Shown here piece by piece: positions 1 through 8,178 of a stretch of DNA of 8,397 bases; the stretch's first letter is position 1; each line of letters opens with the position of its first letter. The stretch lies in contig CAIYXE010000734.1 in the NCBI GenBank assembly GCA_903930095.1, positions 1 through 8,397 on the forward strand, written 5' to 3'. Both the position numbers and the translations under genes were made by a program. The notes under the pieces are model-generated. The model was not told where the DNA came from. It searched no databases and saw nothing but the letters and a program-made list of their open reading frames with translations. This DNA is from an uncultured Hyphomicrobiales bacterium. GTDB lineage: Bacteria > Pseudomonadota > Alphaproteobacteria > Rhizobiales > Aestuariivirgaceae.

Positions 1-67
1 GCAGGCCCGTGCCTTGCGCCGGAAGCGCCAGCATCGCCAGGGCTATGGTCAGGGCGGACCGCCGCAT
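1..67 (-). CDS. Start of a secreted protein, possibly EnvC/M23-type murein hydrolase activator (partial)
   Basis: Only the first 22 residues are inside the window. They read MRRSALTIALAMLALPAQGTGL: two arginines, a hydrophobic stretch of about 12 residues and a small-residue region, the shape of a Sec signal peptide. The ATG at 67 is chosen because the same frame is closed by a TAA at 122-124. No clear Shine-Dalgarno sequence precedes it, and a TTG at 106 is an alternative start. In many Hyphomicrobiales the gene after rlmH encodes a periplasmic EnvC-like M23 peptidase that activates cell-wall amidases, followed by ctpA. The product name rests on that gene order alone, because no catalytic or LytM sequence is visible. 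It lies 87 nt downstream of the rlmH stop on the same strand. Confidence 0.5.
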   Translation of the reverse strand, partial: MRRSALTIALAMLALPAQGTGL

Positions 68-141
68 GAGGAATGGCTCGGGTCGTGGAAAGGATGCCGA
101 CAGCAATGCGGCCTTTCGGATTTACATTTCGTTAATCATGA

Positions 142-165
142 ACCGGGCCGTCCTTCAGGCCCGGT
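142..165. repeat. 8-bp perfect hairpin at the 3' end of rlmH
   Basis: ACCGGGCC and GGCCCGGT (142-149 and 158-165) form a perfect GC-rich stem around an 8-nt loop. The loop contains the first two bases of the rlmH stop region, so the stem covers the last codons of rlmH. No T-run follows on either strand, so it is not a standard intrinsic terminator. It could slow 3' exonucleases or attenuate transcription between rlmH and the secreted-protein gene, which is an inference only. Confidence 0.4.
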
Positions 166-637
166 GATAGGGGTGGCCCGCAATGATGGTCAGGGCCCGG
201 TAAATCTGCTCGAGCAGCATGACGCGCACCAGACGGTGCGGCCATGTCATCGGCCCGAACCCCAACAGAAGACCGGCCCCTTCCCGGATCCCCGGCGCAT
301 GGCCGTCGGGCCCGCCGATCAGGAACGCCATGTCCTGCGTTCCTCCGTCCAGGTGGCGGCGCAGGAGATCTGCGAAGGCCTCGCTGGCGAGCGCCTTGCC
401 GCGTTCGTCCAGCACGATGCTGAAGACCCTGGCCGGCAGTGCCGCCGCGACCAGCTTGCCTTCCTCCGCCATGCGCGATGCTGGCGAGGAGGCCTGCGAT
501 TCGGAAAACTCCGTGATGCCGATCCGCGTGACCCCGCACTTGCGGCCGAAGCCCTCGGCGCGGGTCAGATAATCTCCCGCCATGATCTTCTCGGGGCCGG
601 GCTTCAGCCGCCCGACCGCGACCACGGAGATGCGCAA
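155..637 (-). CDS. rlmH: RlmH, 23S rRNA (pseudouridine-1915 N3)-methyltransferase
   Basis: This SPOUT-class methyltransferase uses S-adenosylmethionine to methylate N3 of pseudouridine 1915 in helix 69 of 23S rRNA, acting on assembled 70S ribosomes in the cytoplasm. The 160-residue length is normal for the family. The sequence starts RISVVAVGRLKPGPE, carries the SAM-site GGPDGH at residues 108-113, and has the family C-terminus with TWPHRLVR at 131-138 and AGHPYHR near the end, which builds the knotted fold. The start is placed at TTG 637, because homologues begin exactly here (M/LRISVVAVG) and no ATG or GTG in frame is close; a longer reading to 748 only overlaps rsfS out of frame. It begins 4 nt after the rsfS stop, so the two are probably co-transcribed and coupled. 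A weak AAGG lies about 15 nt upstream. Confidence 0.95.
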   Translation of the reverse strand: MRISVVAVGRLKPGPEKIMAGDYLTRAEGFGRKCGVTRIGITEFSESQASSPASRMAEEGKLVAAALPARVFSIVLDERGKALASEAFADLLRRHLDGGTQDMAFLIGGPDGHAPGIREGAGLLLGFGPMTWPHRLVRVMLLEQIYRALTIIAGHPYHRA

Positions 638-641
638 GGCG

Positions 642-1316
642 TCACATCGCGGCCTTGTCGTCCGGCGCGTTTGCCGACCACAGCTTCTCGAGATTGTAGA
701 AGCTCCTGACCTCGGGCCGGAAGATATGCACCACGACGTCGCCGGCATCGACCAGCACCCAGTCGCACTGCGGCATGCCCTCGACCCTCAGGTCGCGGTA
801 GCCCCTCTCCTTGAGCTTCTGGACCAGCTGGTCGGCAATCGCGCCGACATGCCGGTTGGAGCGGCCGGACGCCACCACCATCGCATCCGCCACCGCCGTC
901 TTGACGTCGAGCGGGATGGTCACGACCTGCTCGGCCTTGGCGTCCTCGAGCTGCGCCAGAATGGTCTCCAGCGCGCCAACGGGCTTCGGCGCTTCCGCCT
1001 TCTTGCCCCTGGGCTTGCGCGGCTTGGCGGCCTTGGGCGCAGGAGCCAGAAGCGAATCCGGAATCTCTGGCAATGGCTCGGATGGAACAGCGGGAGCTGC
1101 CTTGACGGGTGCCTTCCGGAAAGGTGCCCTGGGTTTTCCTTCAACCCTTGTCCTTGCTGCCGTCTTCTTGGGGGCGGTCTTGGAAGGTGTTTTGGGAGCT
1201 GTCTTGGAAGCTGTCTTGGAAGCTGCCGTCTTAGCCGCTGGCTTCCTGCTCTTGGGAGCAGACTTGGTCTTGCCCGCAGCCTTCTTGGCGGCGGTCTTCT
1301 TCGCTGGCGCTTTCAG
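642..1316 (-). CDS. rsfS: RsfS/RsfA ribosomal silencing factor with a long Lys/Ala-rich N-terminal extension
   Basis: RsfS binds ribosomal protein L14 on the 50S subunit and blocks joining of the 30S subunit, lowering translation in starvation. The conserved Iojap/RsfS domain runs from about residue 114 (GALETILAQLEDAKAEQVV) to the end, with ASGRSNRHVGAIAD and the terminal RSFYNLEKLW typical of the family. The first conventional in-frame start is TTG at 1073, which gives 143 residues. The frame stays open upstream to a TGA at 1362-1364. In this extension the codons spell a highly basic low-complexity tail: about 81 residues with 19 Lys, 5 Arg and only 2 Glu, with repeated SKTA/PKTA units. I favour a longer protein, because CTG 1316 has AAGGA 8 nt upstream and leads into KAPAKKTAAKK. 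An ATG at 1363-1365 lies one base out of frame and overlaps that TGA. The gene identity is sure; the start is uncertain, with CTG 1316 (224 aa), TTG 1073 (143 aa) or a frameshifted ATG 1365 all possible. Confidence 0.9.
   Translation of the reverse strand: MKAPAKKTAAKKAAGKTKSAPKSRKPAAKTAASKTASKTAPKTPSKTAPKKTAARTRVEGKPRAPFRKAPVKAAPAVPSEPLPEIPDSLLAPAPKAAKPRKPRGKKAEAPKPVGALETILAQLEDAKAEQVVTIPLDVKTAVADAMVVASGRSNRHVGAIADQLVQKLKERGYRDLRVEGMPQCDWVLVDAGDVVVHIFRPEVRSFYNLEKLWSANAPDDKAAM
1174..1221 (-). repeat. Four tandem 12-bp units in the rsfS extension
   Basis: The plus-strand unit gctgtcttggaa occurs twice perfectly (1198-1209, 1210-1221). Two diverged copies precede it: 11 of 12 matching at 1174-1185 and 9 of 12 at 1186-1197. 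Further decayed copies may flank the array. The unit length is a multiple of three, so copy-number change keeps the rsfS frame and adds or removes a TASK/SKTA-like tetrapeptide. Confidence 0.75.
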
Positions 1317-1392
1317 TGGACTGGTCCTTGGTTCCTGAATCGGATCTGCATCGGTTGCGAGTCATATCCCGTCGGTCGGAACAATAAATCGC

Positions 1393-1421
1393 AAACTAAA
1401 GGTTTCGCCAGCGTCATTCAA
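1393..1421 (-). promoter_or_regulatory. Candidate promoter for rsfS-rlmH
   Basis: Reading leftward, TTGAAT (1416-1421) is followed after 17 bp by TAGTTT (1393-1398). The -35 is good and the -10 weak, but the local DNA is AT-rich in a GC-rich region. Transcription would start near 1386, some 20 nt before the ATG at 1365 and 70 nt before CTG 1316. A local promoter makes sense because nadD, the usual upstream neighbour, is about 500 bp away. Confidence 0.35.
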
Positions 1422-1439
1422 GGGGCGGAAAGCATCCCC

Positions 1440-1868
1440 ATGCGCCGGGGGTGGAAATCCCGGTTGCGGCCTCTCCGGTCCGATGCCAGGCAGGTCGCCT
1501 TCTATGACGGGCATGTTGATCTGGGCTATGCCGTGCATGTCGTTGTGGACGATGACGGATTTGTTCCGCCTGTCAGTTCCCGGGTGACTTTCGTGAAACT
1601 GGAGGAGCAGGCCATCACTCGCTGAACCTCCTCATAAACATACACAAGCCTCTGCCCGTGACTGCCTGGGAAAAGGCGCTTTTCTATTTCCACCGGATCG
1701 ACAGCTGCCACGGCCATGTCTGGTTCGCGGTTCTGCTCGCGCAGGCCTTGGACGCAGGAGGAGATTGTTGCAACGGCGATCTACCATCCCGTGAAGAGCC
1801 AAGCTCTTCAGCAGGAGTGGCGGCATCGCCTGGCTCGTGAGGGTGGCGGGCCTGCGTCAGGAAATTGA
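1440..1868 (+). pseudogene. Coding-like plus-strand fragments in shifting frames; possible decayed gene, family unknown
   Basis: Three stretches look coding by amino-acid mix and codon third positions. The first runs from ATG 1440 to the TGA at 1623-1625 (61 residues, including VAFYDGHVDLGYAVHVVVD). The second is in the next frame, about 1605-1745 (SLNLLINIHKPLPVTAWEKA, then HGHVWFAVLLAQALDA), with GTG 1658 as a possible start. The third is back in the first frame from about 1743 to the TGA at 1866-1868 (PWTQEEIVATAIYHPVKSQA, then LQQEWRHRLAREGGG), with ATG 1716 possible. Two compensating frameshifts would join them into one protein of about 142 residues. Alternatively they are two or three tiny genes, or chance. 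I recognise no family. The last bases overlap the nadD 3' end convergently by 12 nt. The stretch separates nadD from rsfS, which usually adjoin, so it may be an insertion that has decayed. Confidence 0.35.
1792..1810. repeat. 8-bp hairpin downstream of nadD
   Basis: TGAAGAGC, a 3-nt CAA loop and GCTCTTCA form a perfect stem 47 nt past the nadD stop. No T-run follows on either strand, so it may act as a weak or Rho-linked 3' end for the obgE-nadD message, or be incidental. Confidence 0.35.
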
Positions 1869-2480
1869 CGCTGCCGTAGAATGAGGCATCTTGCCCTGGC
1901 GGATCGCCGTTGAGCTCTCAGGCCGGAGCGGCATCGGAATGAAGCACCAGGCAGGAGGCTTTGCCGTGGCCAGGCGTGGCGCCAGGTGGGTTGGGATCTG
2001 CGCCTCGGAAAAACGTGTGGCAGCAGGCCCGCCCAGGGCCCGCAGCGAATAGCCGGGCCTTGCCAGCACGGCGAGCGGCAGTGTTTCCGCAATGTCAAGC
2101 CAGTCATGCCAGCGGTGCAGGCTGGCGAAGCTGTCGGCCCCCATGATCCACACGAAGTGGCCACGGCCAAACAGCGGCTTCAGCCCGCGCAGCGTCTCCG
2201 CCGTGGTGCGCGAGCCGATCTGGTGCTCGATATCGGTGACGATGAAGCGCGGGTGGCGGGCCACCTGCGCGGTATGGGCAAGCCGCGTGGCGTATTCACC
2301 CGTCTCTGATGGGTCCTTGAGCGGGTTCTGGGGCGAGACCAGCCACCACACCCAGTCGAGCTCCAGCCGCTTCAGCGCATAGCGCGCCACCATGTCATGG
2401 CCGCGGTGCGCCGGGTTGAAGGAGCCCCCGAACAGGCCGATGCGCTGTCCGTCTCCGAATGCCGGCGCCTTTGCCATCAT
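1857..2480 (-). CDS. nadD: NadD, nicotinate-nucleotide adenylyltransferase
   Basis: NadD transfers AMP from ATP to nicotinate mononucleotide to give nicotinate adenine dinucleotide, the next-to-last step of NAD synthesis, in the cytoplasm. The 207-residue protein is the usual length. It shows the nucleotidyltransferase signature [11 protein letters not shown] at residues 18-28 (the HxGH element), GADSF at 114-118 in the substrate-binding region, and SSTAIR at 189-194, the family's second ATP-binding motif. The start ATG at 2478-2480 overlaps the proA stop by 4 nt (ATGA); a second ATG follows directly, so either may be used. It is the last gene of the tightly packed obgE-proB-proA-nadD run; a gap of about 500 bp separates it from rsfS. 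Confidence 0.96.
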   Translation of the reverse strand: MMAKAPAFGDGQRIGLFGGSFNPAHRGHDMVARYALKRLELDWVWWLVSPQNPLKDPSETGEYATRLAHTAQVARHPRFIVTDIEHQIGSRTTAETLRGLKPLFGRGHFVWIMGADSFASLHRWHDWLDIAETLPLAVLARPGYSLRALGGPAATRFSEAQIPTHLAPRLATAKPPAWCFIPMPLRPESSTAIRQGKMPHSTAASIS

Positions 2481-3744
2481 GGCCGCGTCTGCCCCGCGCC
2501 GCGCACCTGGTACTTGAAGGTGGTGAGCTGCTCCACGCCCACGGGGCCACGCGCATGGAGCTTGCCCGTGGCAATGCCGATCTCGGCGCCAAAGCCAAAT
2601 TCGCCGCCATCCGCAAATTGCGTCGAGGCGTTGTGCAGCACGATGGCGCTGTCCACCTCGTTGAGGAAGCGCGCGGCCGTTGCGGCGTCCCCGGTGATGA
2701 TCGCGTCCGTATGCTGTGAGCCGTAGGCGGCGATATGCGCCATCGCCTCATCCACGCCGTCGACGAGCTTCATCGCGACGATGGCATCGAGATACTCGGT
2801 GGACCAGTCCTCTTCGGTGGCGGGCTTCACGCGGGGGTCTGCCGCACGGCAGGCCTCGTCGCCGCGGACCTCGCAACCGGCATCGATCAGCGTCGCGATG
2901 ATGGGCTTCAGGTTTCTGTCAGCCGCCGCCCGGTCGATCAGGATCGTCTCCGCCGCGCCGCAGATGCCGGTGCGCCGCATCTTGGCATTGAGCACGACGC
3001 GCTGCGCCATTTCGGTATCCGCCGCCTTGTCGACATAGACATGGCAGATGCCTTCGAGATGGCTGAAGACCGGCACCCGCGCATCCTGCTGCACGCGCGC
3101 GACAAGGCTCTTGCCGCCGCGCGGCACGATGAGGTCGATCGTGCCGCCCAATCCTTCCAGCATCAGACCCACGCAGTCACGCTCCGCATTGGGCACCATC
3201 TGGATCACGGTGCGCGGCAGGCCCGCGATGTCGAGCCCGCGCTGCAGGCAGGAGACGATGGCGGCGGAGGAGTGGAAGCTGTCAGATCCGCCACGCAGGA
3301 TCGCGGCATTGCCGGACTTGAGGCAAAGGCCGCCCGCATCCGCCGTCACATTGGGGCGTGATTCATAAATGATTCCGATGACGCCGATCGGCACCCGGAC
3401 GCGGGAAATCGCAAGGCCGTTTGGCCGCGTCCACGCCGCCATCACCTGGCCCACGGGATCGGGCAGGGCGGCGATCTCCTCAAGCCCGCGCGCCATCGCA
3501 TCGAGGCGCGCCTCGTCCAGCGTCAGCCGGTCGAGGAAGCTGCCCTTCAGCTCCCTGGCCCGCGCGTTTTCGAGGTCACGCCGGTTCTCCGACAGGATGT
3601 CGGCGGTGGAGCGGCGGATCTTCGCCGCCATGGCCATGAGCGCCTGGTTTTTCTGCTCGGCGGGGGCGAGCGCCAGCATCCGGGCGGCGGTCCGCGCCGC
3701 CTGGCCCAGCGTCATCATCAGGTCCCGGTTCGAGATGCCCGCGT

Positions 3745-3748
<4 letters not shown>
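2477..3748 (-). CDS. proA: ProA, gamma-glutamyl phosphate reductase
   Basis: ProA uses NADPH to reduce gamma-glutamyl phosphate to glutamate-5-semialdehyde, the second step of proline synthesis from glutamate. It belongs to the aldehyde dehydrogenase superfamily. The 423 residues match the family length. Visible landmarks are [15 protein letters not shown] at about 121-135, the [12 protein letters not shown] segment at 143-154, IVPRGG at about 207-212, and the catalytic cysteine Cys263 in [15 protein letters not shown]. The C-terminal half has [11 protein letters not shown] and the closing [13 protein letters not shown]. The start ATG at 3746-3748 overlaps the proB stop by 4 nt, so the kinase and reductase, whose labile intermediate is passed between them, are translated together. 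Confidence 0.97.
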
Positions 3749-6035
<2,287 letters not shown>

Positions 6036-6046
6036 CTACGGTGCCG

Positions 6047-6076
6047 CTTCATTCGAAGGGCGACAGTCGAATGAAG
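6047..6076. promoter_or_regulatory. Operator-like inverted repeat between obgE and the transglycosylase gene
   Basis: CTTCATTCGA (6047-6056) and TCGAATGAAG (6067-6076) are a perfect 10-bp inverted repeat with a 10-bp spacer. The half-site centres are 20 bp apart, about two helical turns, as expected for a symmetric dimer bound on one DNA face. It lies 60 bp before the plus-strand ATG at 6137 and 131 bp before the obgE start, so it could control either divergent gene. I find no convincing -35/-10 pair beside it. The rest of 5916-6136 holds the 5960-5975 palindrome, a short TTGCA-A-TGCAA repeat at 5991-6001 and nothing else I can name. Confidence 0.5.
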
Positions 6077-6136
6077 ATGATCGGATCGTTGTTTCCGGTC
6101 ATCGATACACCGATTGTGTAAATCGAAGGGAACAAA

Positions 6137-6763
6137 ATGAAGAAACGACTGATGACAGGTCTTGTGGCTGCTGTTGTATTGGGCAGCATATCGGCAATAC
6201 CTGCCGATGCCGCTTGCAAGCATGCAGGACACTGCTTCAAATCCTCTACGGCGAAGGCGGACTCCCACAAGATCGCATCCACAAAGACCCGGACGGGCCA
6301 GGTGAAAACGCAGGCCAAGGCCACCCGCACGTCCACCAGGCAGGTGCGGAGCCTGAAAAAGACGGCGCGGTCCGCCGACATGGCACTTATCGTTCCGGCG
6401 GGCTACACCGGCCGCGGCAGCGATGTGGTCGGCCTCATCAAGTCCATGGCGCCGGTCCATGGCGTTCCCACCTGGTTTGCGTTGCGCATTGCGCACGTTG
6501 AATCGAACTACAAGCCGCACGTCCGGGGTGCTGCGGGTGAATATGGTGTCTACCAGCTCAAGTGCTCCACCGCGAAGGGCATCGGTTTCACCGGCAATTG
6601 CTCCGAACTCCTTGATGCGCGCACCAATGTGACGTGGGGCCTGAAGCACCTCTCCATCGCCATCGGCAAGTCTAACGGCAACCTCAGGCTCGCCGCCTCG
6701 AAGCACAATGGCGGCCTTGATCGCAGGAGCTTGGTGCCCTCCTACGTTGCCAAGATTTTCTGA
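6137..6763 (+). CDS. Secreted lytic transglycosylase (SLT domain)
   Basis: Predicted periplasmic enzyme that cleaves the MurNAc-GlcNAc bond of peptidoglycan with formation of 1,6-anhydroMurNAc. Residues 1-26 are a signal peptide (MKKRL, a hydrophobic core and a PADA-A cleavage region). Residues 34-79 are a basic Ser/Thr/Lys/Arg linker. The SLT domain spans about 96-195: the catalytic Glu is E122 in IAHVESNYKP, followed by the GEYGVYQLKCSTAKGIGF motif (134-151), TNVTWGLKHL (163-172) and SKHNGG (188-193), where most relatives have a Tyr before the Asn. Cysteines 27, 33, 143 and 155 could form two disulfides in the periplasm. At 208 residues it is a small family member. The ATG has AAGGGA 5 nt upstream. 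It sits on the strand opposite its housekeeping neighbours, divergent from obgE and convergent with the acetyltransferase gene. Confidence 0.88.
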   Translation: MKKRLMTGLVAAVVLGSISAIPADAACKHAGHCFKSSTAKADSHKIASTKTRTGQVKTQAKATRTSTRQVRSLKKTARSADMALIVPAGYTGRGSDVVGLIKSMAPVHGVPTWFALRIAHVESNYKPHVRGAAGEYGVYQLKCSTAKGIGFTGNCSELLDARTNVTWGLKHLSIAIGKSNGNLRLAASKHNGGLDRRSLVPSYVAKIF

Positions 6764-6772
6764 GTGCATGGG

Positions 6773-6802
6773 GGAGCGGTGGTTCATCGCCGCCGCTCCT
6801 TT
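6773..6802. terminator. Shared terminator between convergent genes
   Basis: GGAGCGGTGG (6773-6782) pairs with CCGCCGCTCC (6790-6799), ten pairs with one T-G wobble, around a 7-nt loop. Three Ts follow on the plus strand, 10 nt after the transglycosylase stop. The same stem overlaps the end and stop codon of the acetyltransferase gene, so it probably ends transcription in both directions. Confidence 0.6.
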
Positions 6803-7308
6803 GCATCCTGCCAGGCTGCGCGGGTGAGTGTCAGTTTCATGGTCGCCACGTCCTGCTGTCTTGCCCGCGAGAAGCTGGTTCCCGGGCCGGTCTCCACAAA
6901 GCCAAGCCCTATGAGAATCCGCCGCGAAGCGGCATTGCCGGACAAATAGCTGGCCGCCATCATGTCCCGGCCGAGGGCCTCGAAGGCATGGTCCGTCACG
7001 GCGCGCGCCGCCTCGCTGCCATAGCCTTTCCCCCAATGGTGTTCCGCCAGCCAATAGCCCAGTTCGCCCTTTTCAATGCCGATGCCGCCGATCAGTTCGC
7101 CCGCGCGTTCGATGAAAAGGATCAGCGCATCGTCCGGCCTGTTCCGGTGATGCGCGAAGAAGGCGGCTGCATCTTCCGGCCCATAGGGGTGCGGAATGCG
7201 CCCGGTCCAGCGCGAAACGTTCAGATTGCCGAGATGCCGCACGAGCGCTGCCGCATCCGCGTCCTGCGGCGGGCGGAGCGTGAGGCGGGGCGTGGTGAGC
7301 ATGGTCAT
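6784..7308 (-). CDS. GNAT-family N-acetyltransferase, RimJ/RimL-like
   Basis: Transfers an acetyl group from acetyl-CoA to an amine. RimJ/RimL relatives modify N-termini of ribosomal proteins or small molecules, and the substrate cannot be told from sequence. The 174 residues begin with the family-typical LTTPRLTLRPPQDAD. They carry the acetyl-CoA loop in HWGKGYGSEA (91-100, the Q/R-x-x-G-x-G/A region with His in the first place), preceded by the ELGYWLAEHHWGKG strand, and NAASRRILIGLGF at 125-137, where the Asn and Arg-x-Leu/Ile pattern closes the fold. ATG 7308 is used; a second in-frame ATG at 7302 is possible and neither has a strong Shine-Dalgarno sequence. In Hyphomicrobiales one or more GNAT genes often sit between rpmA and obgE. 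The start lies only 17 nt past the rpmA terminator stem. Confidence 0.88.
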   Translation of the reverse strand: MTMLTTPRLTLRPPQDADAAALVRHLGNLNVSRWTGRIPHPYGPEDAAAFFAHHRNRPDDALILFIERAGELIGGIGIEKGELGYWLAEHHWGKGYGSEAARAVTDHAFEALGRDMMAASYLSGNAASRRILIGLGFVETGPGTSFSRARQQDVATMKLTLTRAAWQDAKERRR

Positions 7309-7325
7309 CTGTGTGGTCCAAATGA

Positions 7326-7361
7326 AAAGGCGGAGAGGTGGCTTTCCACCTCTCCGCCTTT
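7326..7361 (-). terminator. Strong intrinsic terminator of rplU-rpmA
   Basis: A perfect 16-bp stem (7326-7341 with 7346-7361) with a 4-nt loop. Read leftward it is AAAGGCGGAGAGGTGG, AAAG, CCACCTCTCCGCCTTT followed by another T and CATT, so a U-run follows the stem. It lies 59 nt after the rpmA stop and ends just before the acetyltransferase start. Confidence 0.92.
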
Positions 7362-7374
7362 GATGTCATCGCCT

Positions 7375-7394
7375 GCCGGATCGGTGGATCCGGC
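7375..7394. repeat. Second hairpin between rpmA and its terminator
   Basis: GCCGGATC and GATCCGGC form an 8-bp perfect stem with a 4-nt loop, with no T-run. Its right arm overlaps a second possible pairing: CCGGCGGGCTT just after the rpmA stop (7410-7420) with AAGCCGCCGG (7390-7399). The two folds exclude each other. It may protect the 3' end of the ribosomal-protein message. Confidence 0.45.
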
Positions 7395-7420
7395 GGCTTG
7401 TCAGTCTTGAAGCCCGCCGG

Positions 7421-7687
7421 TTATTCCGCAGCCAGGGCCGGGATGACGGACACGGTCTGCTTGTCGCCCTTGGTGCGGCGGAAGTTCACGGTGCCGTTCA
7501 CGACCGCGAAGATCGTGTGGTCGCGGCCAATGCCCACGCCGGTGCCCGGGTGAACCTTGGTGCCGCGCTGGCGGATGATGATGTTGCCGGCAATGACGGA
7601 TTCGCCGCCGAAAGCCTTGACGCCGAGACGGCGGCCCGCCGTGTCGCGCCCGTTGCGGGATGAACCGCCTGCCTTTTTATGAGCCAT
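7421..7687 (-). CDS. rpmA: 50S ribosomal protein L27
   Basis: L27 is part of the large subunit; its N-terminal tail reaches toward the peptidyl-transferase centre. The 88 residues match the family from the start: [20 protein letters not shown], then [41 protein letters not shown] and a short basic end. The N-terminus begins directly with AHKK and has no cleaved leader of the Firmicutes type. A clear AGGAG sits 8 nt before the ATG. It follows rplU with a 28-nt gap in the same operon and is followed by the strong terminator. Confidence 0.98.
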   Translation of the reverse strand: MAHKKAGGSSRNGRDTAGRRLGVKAFGGESVIAGNIIIRQRGTKVHPGTGVGIGRDHTIFAVVNGTVNFRRTKGDKQTVSVIPALAAE

Positions 7688-7715
7688 GGTGTGTTCTCCT
7701 AATTCCTGTCAGCGC

Positions 7716-8027
7716 TTAGGCGCGGATTTCGCGGATGGTCACCGAGGTCAGATCCTGGCGGTGTCCGTTGCGGCGGCGGTAATGCTTGCGGCGGCGCTTC
7801 TTGAAGATGATGACGTGCGGACCACGGTCCTGGGAGGCGATCTCGCCCACCACCGTAGCGCCTGCAACGTGAGGTGCTCCGATGTTGATGGCATCGCCAT
7901 TGGCGATCATCAGCACTTCGGCGAAATTCACCTGGTCGCCCGGGTTGCCCTCGAGCTTTTCGATCTGGATCTTGTCTCCGGCTGCAACGCGATACTGCTT
8001 GCCGCCAGTCTTGATGACTGCGTACAT
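7716..8027 (-). CDS. rplU: 50S ribosomal protein L21
   Basis: L21 binds 23S rRNA in the large subunit. The 103 residues match the family: MYAVIKTGGKQYRVAAGDKI, the KLEGNPGDQV and VLMIANGD segments, and the basic patch KKRRRKHYRRRNGHRQ at 76-91 that contacts rRNA, ending LTSVTIREIRA. GGAAG lies about 8 nt before the ATG. It is the first gene of the rplU-rpmA operon. The acetyltransferase and obgE genes lie further along the same strand, cut off by a terminator and an opposing gene. Confidence 0.98.
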   Translation of the reverse strand: MYAVIKTGGKQYRVAAGDKIQIEKLEGNPGDQVNFAEVLMIANGDAINIGAPHVAGATVVGEIASQDRGPHVIIFKKRRRKHYRRRNGHRQDLTSVTIREIRA

Positions 8028-8171
8028 GGTCTTTCTTCCTTTTGTCCCGCGCCCTTTGGCGGCACCGGTGAACCCGTGGTCCGGTGCGCTTCAAGTGGCT
8101 GAAAACTCAGCCGAAATTGGGTTGCCGGAGGCAGCGCAATGCGCGCGGACGGGAAGCTCCCTGCCGCGCGA
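8028..8171 (-). promoter_or_regulatory. Leader of the rplU-rpmA mRNA with two hairpins
   Basis: If transcription starts near 8172, about 145 nt precede rplU. The leader holds GGCTGA-GTTT-TCAGCC (8097-8112, 6-bp stem) and GCACCGG with CCGGTGC (8062-8068 and 8081-8087, 7-bp stem, 12-nt loop), the latter about 35 nt before the start codon. Leaders of ribosomal-protein operons often bind one of the encoded proteins to shut off translation, so autoregulation by L21 is possible. I do not recognise a named leader family, and nothing proves a function. Confidence 0.35.
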
Positions 8172-8178
8172 TTGGCCG

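Noticed and set aside
582..1439. Long plus-strand open frame over rlmH, rsfS and the rsfS extension
   Set aside because: It lies antisense to well-recognised genes; its Leu/Gly/Cys-rich part is just the complement of the Lys/Ala repeat. Only the tail after 1440 has independent coding character.
1526..1621. Minus-strand mini-gene starting GTG/ATG near 1619 after a strong AGGAGG
   Set aside because: It would encode about 29 low-complexity Ser/Thr residues; the AGGAGG is probably a by-product of the plus-strand sequence. Kept as a low-probability alternative.
6089..6117. TTGTTT with GATTGT as a promoter for the transglycosylase gene
   Set aside because: The -10 box matches the consensus poorly and no better pair was found, so no promoter is claimed.
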